Source: an uncultured Oscillospiraceae bacterium
GTDB taxonomy: Bacteria; Bacillota; Clostridia; Oscillospirales; Acutalibacteraceae
DNA: 14,957 bases
Assembly: GCA_900544515.1 (NCBI GenBank)
Contig: UQVI01000026.1
Location: 1-14,957, forward strand
Reading direction: 5' to 3'
Part shown: positions 1-6,392 of the stretch, piece after piece
Layout of the letters: each line of letters starts with the position of its first letter
Numbering within the stretch: position 1 is the stretch's first letter
Notes under the pieces: model-generated
What the model saw: the letters and a program-made list of their open reading frames with translations, nothing else
Told to the model about the DNA's origin: nothing
Databases searched by the model: none
Position numbers and translations under genes: made by a program

Positions 1-27
1 GTGCCTATTTGTTCTTAATCAAGGCAC

Positions 28-71
28 AAAAACGCAGGAATACTTTTTGTATTCCAAGTGTTTTTAACACT
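28..71 (-). terminator. Candidate terminator downstream of trpB (tandem hairpins)
   Basis: Reading the minus strand after the trpB stop, a weak hairpin (AGTGT/ACACT, 57-71) is followed by a perfect 7-bp hairpin (GGAATAC/GTATTCC, 37-55, 5-nt loop), then TGCG and five T. The T run is short and offset by 4 nt, so efficiency is uncertain. If it works, it ends the trpB transcript and argues against an immediately following trpA, which would lie outside the window. Confidence 0.4.
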
Positions 72-135
72 GAATAAGGGCAAATAGGACATTTAAACCA
101 GAGTTCGGTTTACTCTTTATTGCCTAAACAAAAGT

Positions 136-1353
136 TTATCTTATGCCGTATTTTTCAATAACATAATCCATATCCTTATCGCCTCTGCCCGAGAGATTGA
201 TAAGAATAGAGCCTTTATCCATTTCCTTTGCAAGTTTCATACTGTAAGCAACAGCATGAGAGCTTTCAATTGCAGGAATAATACCCTCAAGTCTTGAAAG
301 GGTATAAAATGCATCTATTGTATCATCGTCGTTTACAGTGCCATATTTAACTCTGCCAAGATCGTGTAAAAATGCGTGCTCAGGACCTGATGACGGATAA
401 TCAAGACCGCTTGCAACAGAATATACAGGTGCAGGCTCGCCGTTTTCATCCTTAAGCATAATACTGTTGAATCCGTGCATAATACCCTCTGTGCCATAGG
501 TAAGACTGGCAGCATGGTCACCAAGCTTTTCTCCTCTGCCTAAAGGCTCAACACCGTAAATATCAACAGGGTCATTCAGAAATCCGGAGAAAATTCCCAT
601 TGCATTTGAACCGCCGCCTACACAAGCAACAACGGCATCAGGCAATTCGCCTGTCATTTCAAGGAACTGCTCCCTTGCCTCAATTCCCACAACGCTCTGA
701 AAATCACGCACCATCATTGGGAATGGGTGAGGACCGACAACTGAACCAATGCAGTAAATCGCATCCTTATATTCATTGCAGTATGCAGTAAATGCTGCGT
801 CAACAGCTTCTTTGAGTGTTTGCAGACCATCAGTAACCTCAATAACATTTGCACCGAGAATTTTCATTCTTGCAACATTAGGAGCCTGCTTTTTTATATC
901 AACAGCACCCATATATATGTCACATTCAAGTCCGAAATATGCAGCAGCAGTAGCAAGTGCTACACCGTGCTGACCTGCACCTGTTTCAGCGATAACCTTT
1001 TTCTTACCCATATATTTAGCAAGCAAAGCTTCGCCCATACAGTGATTCAGTTTGTGTGCTCCCGTATGGTTAAGATCCTCACGCTTTACGTAAAGCTGAA
1101 CGTTACCGAACTGACCTGACAGTCTTTCAAGGTAAGAAATCGGTGTAGGTCTGCCCTGAAATTCCTTGCGGATACGGCGAAGCTCGCTTATAAATTTGCC
1201 TGATTTGCTTATTGCATAATAGGCGTTTGTAATTTCCTCCATAGCCTTCTGAAGCTCAGGCGAAATATATGAGCCGCCGTACTTTCCGAAAAAGCCTGAC
1301 TCGTCCGGATAATTTTTAAAATAGGTGTCAAAATCAACGTTATTATATTTCAT
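136..1353 (-). CDS. trpB: Tryptophan synthase beta chain (TrpB), solitary
   Basis: This is the PLP enzyme that condenses indole with L-serine to give L-tryptophan in the cytoplasm; it is normally paired with TrpA, which supplies indole. The 405-aa length is typical. Visible family motifs are the PLP-lysine segment GAHKLNH (K101), the catalytic glutamate in AETGAGQHG (E123), [17 protein letters not shown] (203-219) and the PLP-phosphate loop GGGSNAMG (246-253). I chose the ATG at 1353 because a GGAGG lies 7 nt upstream; a TTG at 1368 would add five residues but overlaps that ribosome binding site. No trpA or other trp gene lies in the window, so TrpB may salvage indole or partner with a distant TrpA (inference). 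The Trp T-box upstream implies induction when tRNA-Trp is uncharged. Confidence 0.95.
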   Translation of the reverse strand: MKYNNVDFDTYFKNYPDESGFFGKYGGSYISPELQKAMEEITNAYYAISKSGKFISELRRIRKEFQGRPTPISYLERLSGQFGNVQLYVKREDLNHTGAHKLNHCMGEALLAKYMGKKKVIAETGAGQHGVALATAAAYFGLECDIYMGAVDIKKQAPNVARMKILGANVIEVTDGLQTLKEAVDAAFTAYCNEYKDAIYCIGSVVGPHPFPMMVRDFQSVVGIEAREQFLEMTGELPDAVVACVGGGSNAMGIFSGFLNDPVDIYGVEPLGRGEKLGDHAASLTYGTEGIMHGFNSIMLKDENGEPAPVYSVASGLDYPSSGPEHAFLHDLGRVKYGTVNDDDTIDAFYTLSRLEGIIPAIESSHAVAYSMKLAKEMDKGSILINLSGRGDKDMDYVIEKYGIR

Positions 1354-1452
1354 TTTAGTTTCCTCCAAAAAATAATTATAAATATTTTAAATGTTCTGTA
1401 AATTCTTATTATATAGCTTATACACGGATTCGTTTTTCATAAATAAATACAA

Positions 1453-1482
1453 TTAAGTTCGCCATCGTTTTGTTAAGAGCAT
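1453..1482 (-). CDS. Possible 9-residue Trp-containing leader peptide (MLLTKRWRT)
   Basis: A nine-codon ORF lies between the T-box terminator and trpB. It has a perfect AGGAGG seven nt before its ATG, stronger than most ribosome binding sites in the window, and it contains one TGG codon (1462-1464). It ends about 87 nt before the trpB ribosome binding site. Known parallel: the B. subtilis rtpA (anti-TRAP) operon combines a Trp T-box with a short Trp-codon leader peptide. Whether this ORF is translated or regulatory is inference; a single Trp codon could be chance. I see no convincing GC-rich attenuator hairpin between it and trpB. Confidence 0.35.
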   Translation of the reverse strand: MLLTKRWRT

Positions 1483-1520
1483 ATAATTTCCTCCTGTAAA
1501 AATCTTTTAAATGAAAGATT

Positions 1521-1567
1521 AAAAATAAAAAAGTCCTTGATAATACGATAAACGTATTATCAAGGAC
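1521..1567 (-). terminator. T-box-controlled intrinsic terminator
   Basis: A perfect 15-bp stem (GTCCTTGATAATACG and its complement, 1533-1567) with a 5-nt loop is followed on the minus strand by a 12-nt tract of eleven T and one A. The 5' arm contains CCUUGAU, which can instead pair with AUCAAGG just upstream of the T-box sequence to form the antiterminator. The two folds are mutually exclusive, as expected for T-box regulation. Confidence 0.9.
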
Positions 1568-1806
1568 GAAATTACATTCCGCGGTGCCACCTTGATTTAT
1601 GGGACTCCATACTCTTTGCAAGATACTATCATATCTCCGACCACTGACGTAGGCCATCACGTTACGGAATACTCAGCACAAGCCTTTCACCGTACCCTCA
1701 GCGGTCCATTTAATAAGCCGTTTAATACTCCATTCGCAGCATCAGGAGTTCTCTGTAATTGCGTATCTTATTTTTATCTCCGCCTCATCGGTTTGGATAT
1801 TTAATT
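1521..1806 (-). promoter_or_regulatory. Trp-specific T-box riboswitch leader of trpB
   Basis: The conserved T-box sequence AAGGTGGCACCGCGGAA reads on the minus strand at 1593-1577. Its tRNA-pairing bulge is UGGC (1586-1589), which complements a 3' end GCCA, that is discriminator G73, as in bacterial tRNA-Trp. In Stem I, GGCGG followed by AGAUA (near 1776-1785) can pair with CCGC (about 1701-1704), placing UGG followed by A (1706-1708) in the specifier loop. UGG is the Trp codon, so specifier and acceptor readouts agree. Uncharged tRNA-Trp would stabilise the antiterminator and let transcription reach trpB. The Stem I fold was done by eye; the T-box and terminator are unambiguous. Confidence 0.93.
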
Positions 1807-1812
1807 TTCTTT

Positions 1813-1841
1813 ATAATATCATCTGTTATTGTTTTTGTCAA
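1813..1841 (-). promoter_or_regulatory. Sigma-A-type promoter of the T-box/trpB unit
   Basis: Minus-strand TTGACA (1836-1841), 17-nt spacer and TATTAT (1813-1818) put the transcription start near 1806, directly at the 5' edge of the T-box leader. The -35 box lies inside the 3' end of the preceding small membrane-protein gene. Confidence 0.85.
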
Positions 1842-2058
1842 CTGTGATTTTTCTGTTTTTGTGAAAAAATAGAAAAATGTATAGTATGTTGAACAATATA
1901 AAAGAAATCAGCAGTGTCAGATCGGACTCAATATTTTCATTCGGCTCAGCCAACTCATAGTAATGAACTATGTTAAATGCCCAAAGCAGCAGGTACGTAA
2001 TATAAGCCGATATAGCCGATAAAATTATGGATGCTGCCAGCTTAAGAATTATTTTCAA
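1819..2058 (-). CDS. Small two-helix membrane protein, unknown function
   Basis: About 79 aa and not assigned to a family. Two hydrophobic helices are visible, at roughly residues 5-28 and 48-66, separated by a short acidic stretch (ELAEPNENIESD) and followed by a basic tail (HKNRKITVDKNNNR). I favour the TTG at 2058 as start because GAGGTG lies six nt upstream; the in-frame GTG at 2067 is part of that ribosome binding site. It sits 72 nt after the asparaginase-like gene and its end overlaps the trpB promoter. The ribosome binding site and membrane-like composition support a real gene, but no homology could be checked. Confidence 0.5.
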   Translation of the reverse strand: MKIILKLAASIILSAISAYITYLLLWAFNIVHYYELAEPNENIESDLTLLISFILFNILYIFLFFHKNRKITVDKNNNR

Positions 2059-2130
2059 TTGTATCACCTCAATCAGATGATAACACAGAAATTCAGTTTA
2101 TGCTATCCACTTGATGTGGATTTTATCTAT

Positions 2131-2934
2131 TTACAGTGGATTATCTGTAAGCAGCAATCTTGCAAATGCATTTTCCAGCGTTGAGTTGTAAATGATATTA
2201 CCAAAGTCTTTTGCGCTTTCATAGTCTGCACTTGATTTTGAGGTTACAAAATAAAAGGGTATATTTTCCTTTTGGCACTTGGCGGCAAATTCAGCAGCAT
2301 TTTCAGGTGCTGTTGCCGAATGATACATTGTGTGCAGCACGGCGTCAACCGAATCCAGATTAAAGTTGCTGTAATCAATGCCTACATGAGGTGTGATTAT
2401 TAGAATGTTTTTGTTGTGCAGCACAGGATTTTTTATAAAATCAGACTGCCTGCCGACAGTGAAGAACTCGTCATTTTCACCTGCACTGACGGTTCTTACT
2501 GCTCTGAAAAGCTTATCATAGCTTATATAAACACCCTCAACTCTGTCGCAGATAAAGTCAACCGCATTTTCAAAATTCTGAATGGCATTTGAGGTTTTGT
2601 CCTCGACAGGCTTGTCAGAAGCCACAAGAACAATTCTCCTGTTGTAAAAAATGTTGCCCAGCAGTGCACCTGTGTATGCAAGGGTATCTGAGCCGTGAAG
2701 AATAATAATACCTGTGTACTTTTCAAAATCAACTGTGTTTAAATAGTCAATCAGCTTTTGCCATAAATCAATGCGGATATTTTCAGATAAAACAGAAAAT
2801 GGTGACACACATTCAAAGCTTACGTCCTTTTTTTCAATATAATCAAGAATTTTAAATGGGTTGTCAAGGCGTATATTATCGTCCTTAACACAGGCAATTG
2901 TACCGCCTGTGCCAACTACAAGAATTTTTTTCAT
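2131..2934 (-). CDS. Asparaginase-like protein with divergent catalytic residues
   Basis: A 267-aa member of the asparaginase/glutaminase (AnsA-type) fold, which normally hydrolyses L-asparagine to aspartate and ammonia. The N-terminal nucleophile motif GTGGTIA is intact (T12), and the second signature appears as HGSDTLAYT (80-88). Aligning from memory with E. coli AnsA, the second catalytic Thr (T91) becomes S82, D92 is kept as D83, and the catalytic Lys (K163 in RGNRTTK) falls on S150 in RAVRTVSA. At 267 residues it is shorter than the usual 320-340. The ATG at 2934 has a GGTGAT ribosome binding site. It may be a weak or altered amidohydrolase, or act on another substrate; the fold is secure, the activity is not. 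Confidence 0.82.
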   Translation of the reverse strand: MKKILVVGTGGTIACVKDDNIRLDNPFKILDYIEKKDVSFECVSPFSVLSENIRIDLWQKLIDYLNTVDFEKYTGIIILHGSDTLAYTGALLGNIFYNRRIVLVASDKPVEDKTSNAIQNFENAVDFICDRVEGVYISYDKLFRAVRTVSAGENDEFFTVGRQSDFIKNPVLHNKNILIITPHVGIDYSNFNLDSVDAVLHTMYHSATAPENAAEFAAKCQKENIPFYFVTSKSSADYESAKDFGNIIYNSTLENAFARLLLTDNPL

Positions 2935-3022
2935 AGTATCACCATTATCATTTTACGTTTTTGTTTCAGTAATGTTATTGAAATTCTGTATGATCAGGCT
3001 TTTGCACCTGCCATATATTTCA

Positions 3023-3044
3023 GGGAGGGTACAGAGACCCTCCC
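3023..3044. repeat. GC-rich 8-bp hairpin after the M18 gene, possible REP-like or transcript-end element
   Basis: Perfect inverted arms GGGAGGGT and ACCCTCCC surround a 6-nt loop, 12 nt past the stop of the M18 aminopeptidase gene. On the minus strand (the transcribed one) no T tract follows, so it is not a canonical intrinsic terminator; on the plus strand a loose T-rich stretch follows after TTACGG. It may protect the 3' end of the operon mRNA or be a dispersed palindrome. Only one copy is visible here. Confidence 0.45.
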
Positions 3045-3056
3045 TTACGGCTTTTA

Positions 3057-4463
3057 TTATTTTGTGAAAAATACTTTGAATGCCTTATATGCCATATAGG
3101 TATCAATTTTGCTGACAATTTCATATGGTGAATGCATGGAAAGCACAGGAACGCCCACATCAATTACATCAACATCAAGGTTTGCGATATACATAGCAAC
3201 CGTTCCGCCGCCGCCTGCATCAACCTTACCGAGCTCACCGCTCTGCCACAGTACGCCGTTTGATTCCATAAGATTTTTAACAAAGCTTACATATTCTGCG
3301 GATGCATCACTTGTGCCGCTCTTACCGCGTGCACCTGTGAATTTCGTCACAACAACACCTTCATTAATAAAGGATGCGTTGTTTTTTTCAAACGGACCCG
3401 GCCATGTTGGGTCAAATGCAGCATTAACATCAGCTGAAAGACATTTTGAATTGGAAAGAACATCTCTTCCCTCATATCCCTCAAGGCGCGCAAGGTCTGA
3501 AATGAAATATTTGAGATAGCTTGAATTCAGACCGGTGTTTCCGTCTGAGCCTGTTTCTTCTTTATCTGTCAGAATAGTGATTGCTGTGTATTCAGGTACA
3601 CCGTCAATATCGAAAATTGCCTGCATTGCAGGGTAAGAGCAAACACGGTCATCGTGACCGTAACCGCCGATCAAACTTCTGTCAAAGCCGATATCATCCA
3701 CAGTGAAAGCAGGTACAAGCTCCAGCTCAGCAGAAAGGAAATCACGTTCAACGATACCGTATTTTTCATAGAGAAGGTTAAGGATATTAAGCTTGATTTT
3801 TTCACTTTCCTTATCATCCTTAAAAGGACGTGAGCCGATCACAACATTAAGCTCCTCACCCTTTACAATCTCATTTGCCTTGCGTGACATCTGTTCTGCA
3901 CCGAGATGCGGAAGAATGTCGGTAATGCAGAATTTAGGGTCACCAGGATCTTCGCCGACTTTTACATCAACATAAGTTCCGTCGTTTTTGCAGATTCTGC
4001 CGTGCAGTGAAAGTGGGATAGCTGTCCACTGATATTTTTTGATTCCGCCGTAATAATGTGTTTTGAAAAATCCGAGTGAGCCGTCCTCATAAACAGGGCA
4101 CTGTTTAAGGTCAAGTCTCGGTGAATCAATATGTGCCGCACTGATTCTTACGCCGTCCTTAACAGGTCTTGAACCTTTGACGCAGAGAATGATTGCCTTT
4201 CCTCTGTTGAAATAGTAAACCTTTGAGCCTGCTTCAAGCTTGTTTCCGAATTTATCAAATTCAGTGAATCCGTTTGCCTTTGCAAGCTCCAGAGCTGACT
4301 TTGCAAATTCTCTTTCTGTTTTGTTTTCAAAAAGGAATTTTTTATATCCCTCGCAAAAGTTGTCGCAGATTTTAAGCTCCTCGTCGCTCATAAAGTCAAC
4401 GCCGTTTTCCTTTTTGTAGAAAAGCTTTTCCTTGAGCTCCTGAGCCTTTGTTTTTTCACTCAT
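3057..4463 (-). CDS. M18 family aminopeptidase (aspartyl aminopeptidase type)
   Basis: A cytosolic dinuclear zinc exopeptidase of family M18 that removes N-terminal residues, often acidic, from peptides. At 468 aa it fits the family. Likely metal and catalytic residues by family pattern are H111 in SAAHIDSPR, D271 in GYGHDDR, E302/E303 in DKEETGSDGNTG, D345 in SADVNAAFDP and H444 in LSMHSPYE. The ATG at 4463 lies 7 nt after GGAGG and overlaps the upstream sua5-coaE stop as ATGA, so translation is probably coupled. It is the last gene of the operon starting at DUF951. The exact substrate (apeA versus apeB type) cannot be told from sequence, so no symbol is given. Confidence 0.93.
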   Translation of the reverse strand: MSEKTKAQELKEKLFYKKENGVDFMSDEELKICDNFCEGYKKFLFENKTEREFAKSALELAKANGFTEFDKFGNKLEAGSKVYYFNRGKAIILCVKGSRPVKDGVRISAAHIDSPRLDLKQCPVYEDGSLGFFKTHYYGGIKKYQWTAIPLSLHGRICKNDGTYVDVKVGEDPGDPKFCITDILPHLGAEQMSRKANEIVKGEELNVVIGSRPFKDDKESEKIKLNILNLLYEKYGIVERDFLSAELELVPAFTVDDIGFDRSLIGGYGHDDRVCSYPAMQAIFDIDGVPEYTAITILTDKEETGSDGNTGLNSSYLKYFISDLARLEGYEGRDVLSNSKCLSADVNAAFDPTWPGPFEKNNASFINEGVVVTKFTGARGKSGTSDASAEYVSFVKNLMESNGVLWQSGELGKVDAGGGGTVAMYIANLDVDVIDVGVPVLSMHSPYEIVSKIDTYMAYKAFKVFFTK

Positions 4464-6028
4464 AGTATTTCCTCCATAATTTTTTTGATTTGTATATCAA
4501 TATTTTCGCCATTGTTATAGATAACAAAGTCGGAATGATTTATATAGTATTCCTCGTCAAGCTGAGCGTTAAGCCTTGCATCAGCCTGCTCTTTCGTGAT
4601 TCCGTCACGCTCCGTAATGCGTTTTAAACGTATATCATATGGAGCAATAACGCTGATTACCTTATAGCATTTTGACTGTGCACCAGCCTCAAAAAGCTGC
4701 GGCGCATCAAGCACAGCTAAAGGCTCTGCCGCCTTTTCACAAAGGGCAATCACCTCAGGGTGAACCATTTTGTTCAGCTTGTCTGTGTTTTCCTTTGAGA
4801 AAAATGCAATTTCGGCAAGTCTTTTTCTGTCAAGAGCATTACCTTTAAATATATCATTCCCAAATTCCGCAGCAAGTTTCTGCAAAAGTTCAGCATTATT
4901 ATTATAAATTTTCTTTACGAATTTATCACAGTCCAAAACATTGAATCCGAGTGCTGAAAGACGCTCTCCTACATAGCCCTTTCCTGCACCGCTCTGACCA
5001 GTCAAGCCTATGAAAAACGGCTTTTTCAAATCAATGATGTTGAAAGCAGCAGCACGGATAAGCCTGTTGTAAACTGCCATTCCCACGCCTGTTGCATTCG
5101 GAATTCTGGCGTAAACCCTTTTTGCGCCCATTTCGTCAAGCTGTCTGAGTGCGTCAAAGAGTTCCCTTGCTTGAGATAAATCATCATTCTCTCTGCCGAA
5201 GGTAACCTTTGGTATAGTTATATTATCCTCTTCAAAGCAAAGCGCAAAAGCATCTTGTCTTGAATTCACAAAATTCTCATATGCCTTTTTGTCCGCATCT
5301 ACGATGATAACCTTTGCCTTTGGTGCATAGTGCTTGTATTTCATACCGGGAGAGGCGGCAACCTCATCGTTTTTCATACCCTCAAGAACGGCACGTGCCA
5401 CATCAACTCTGCCGATAACCTCTTCAATCATTTCTCTTGTAACCGCACCGGGACGGAGTATGGTCGGTGTTTTGGTCGCAAGGGTGATTACCGTTGATTC
5501 CACTCCGAATGCACAGTCACCGCCGTCGATGATTGCGTCAATCTTACCGCTCATATCGTCGATAACATATTTTGCCTTTGTCGGTGACGGCAAGCCTGAC
5601 GTGTTCGCACTTGGTGCCGCCACAGGGCAGCCTGCTGCTTTAATCAACCTGCGTGCCGTCTCATTTTCAGGCATACGCACGGCAACCGTGTCAAGTCCGC
5701 CGGATACAACTTTGCCGACTTTTTCACTCTTCGGCAGAATGATTGTTAACGGTGCAGGGAAAAATTTGTCGATAAGCGCTTGTGCCTTCGGTGTTATTTC
5801 CTTTACAAGGGGTGCAATGTCCGCTTTGTCGCTTACGTGCACAATCAGCGGATTGTCACTGGGTCTGCCCTTTGCAGCGTAAATGCTTTTTACTGCCTCA
5901 TCATCCAGTGCATTGGCACCTAAGCCGTATACGGTCTCCGTAGGGAACGCAACCAGACCGCCCTGTGCAATCATTTTACCTGCAAGGCTGATATCATATT
6001 CACTTGTAGATAAAATCTTTGTTTGCAT
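4460..6028 (-). CDS. Fused threonylcarbamoyl-AMP synthase (Sua5/TsaC) and dephospho-CoA kinase (CoaE)
   Basis: One 522-aa ORF carries two complete enzymes. Residues 1 to about 205 are the YrdC/TsaC domain, which makes threonylcarbamoyl-AMP for tRNA t6A37 (FPTETVYGLGANA, KGRPSDNPLIVHV, APSANTSGLPSPT). Residues about 228-330 are the Sua5 C-terminal domain, opening with SPGMKYKHYAP and closing with GVGMAVYNRLIRAAA. Residues about 337-522 are CoaE, the last step of CoA synthesis (GLTGQSGAGKG at 341-351, LDCD, DRKRLAEIAF, HPEV, LDAPQLFEAG, QADARLNAQ, NNG). A short linker joins them near base 5025. The CoaE Walker A reads GKG, with Gly where Ser or Thr is usual. The gene starts 3 nt after the preceding stop; its nearest AAGGAG is about 15 nt upstream, inside the previous gene, so coupling is likely. 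Confidence 0.93.
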   Translation of the reverse strand: MQTKILSTSEYDISLAGKMIAQGGLVAFPTETVYGLGANALDDEAVKSIYAAKGRPSDNPLIVHVSDKADIAPLVKEITPKAQALIDKFFPAPLTIILPKSEKVGKVVSGGLDTVAVRMPENETARRLIKAAGCPVAAPSANTSGLPSPTKAKYVIDDMSGKIDAIIDGGDCAFGVESTVITLATKTPTILRPGAVTREMIEEVIGRVDVARAVLEGMKNDEVAASPGMKYKHYAPKAKVIIVDADKKAYENFVNSRQDAFALCFEEDNITIPKVTFGRENDDLSQARELFDALRQLDEMGAKRVYARIPNATGVGMAVYNRLIRAAAFNIIDLKKPFFIGLTGQSGAGKGYVGERLSALGFNVLDCDKFVKKIYNNNAELLQKLAAEFGNDIFKGNALDRKRLAEIAFFSKENTDKLNKMVHPEVIALCEKAAEPLAVLDAPQLFEAGAQSKCYKVISVIAPYDIRLKRITERDGITKEQADARLNAQLDEEYYINHSDFVIYNNGENIDIQIKKIMEEIL

Positions 6029-6031
6029 AAT

Positions 6032-6388
6032 TTAACCGTTAATCTCCTTTTCAAGTTCGGCAAGTATCCGGTCAAAAGTATTGCCGTCGTCTGATTTTTC
6101 AAACTCTTTTAAAGCATTGGTGTATTTGCCTCTGATGCCCATATCTTTTAAAAAAGCTTTTAAACCACCGAAATAATGTCTGATGTTCAGCATTATACTT
6201 GCATATAAAACAATGAAAAAAACAATTATTGAAATATTTACTGCATTAGTATTGTCAATGATTTTTAACAGTATAAAAATATATATGGGGATTTCAACAA
6301 TATCCACAGCCAGCTGGGTTATAATAAACCGTTTAAATTTTTTACCGGAATTTTCAGTATACGCTTCAACAAATTTACGTGTGTTCAT
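6032..6388 (-). CDS. 118-aa two-helix membrane protein, unknown function
   Basis: Not recognised. Two adjacent hydrophobic helices span roughly residues 20-44 and 50-71. They are flanked by a basic N-terminal segment (NTRKFVEAYTENSGKKFKR) and a charged C-terminal tail of about 45 residues that is probably cytoplasmic and helical. I chose the ATG at 6388: GAGG lies 9 nt upstream, and the longer reading from 6448 would run back through the end of prfA. It starts 4 nt after the prfA stop and ends 3 nt before sua5-coaE, so it is firmly inside the operon. No motif suggests an enzymatic role. Confidence 0.75.
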   Translation of the reverse strand: MNTRKFVEAYTENSGKKFKRFIITQLAVDIVEIPIYIFILLKIIDNTNAVNISIIVFFIVLYASIMLNIRHYFGGLKAFLKDMGIRGKYTNALKEFEKSDDGNTFDRILAELEKEING

Positions 6389-6392
6389 AAAA

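Noticed and set aside
1354..1368. TTG start for TrpB five codons upstream
   Set aside because: The TTG overlaps the GGAGG ribosome binding site that serves the ATG at 1353.
1418..1804. ORFs in the T-box leader on both strands
   Set aside because: The conserved T-box, specifier and terminator structures explain this sequence; only the 9-codon ORF with its own AGGAGG was kept as a tentative call.
3109..3519. Plus-strand 136-codon ORF opposite the M18 aminopeptidase
   Set aside because: Shadow of a conserved zinc peptidase gene on the other strand; low-complexity Ser/Pro-rich translation with no ribosome binding site seen.
5334..5882. Long plus-strand ORF (182 codons) opposite sua5-coaE
   Set aside because: It lies wholly antisense to the well-supported YrdC/Sua5 coding region, has no recognisable motif, and reflects the codon bias of the opposite strand.
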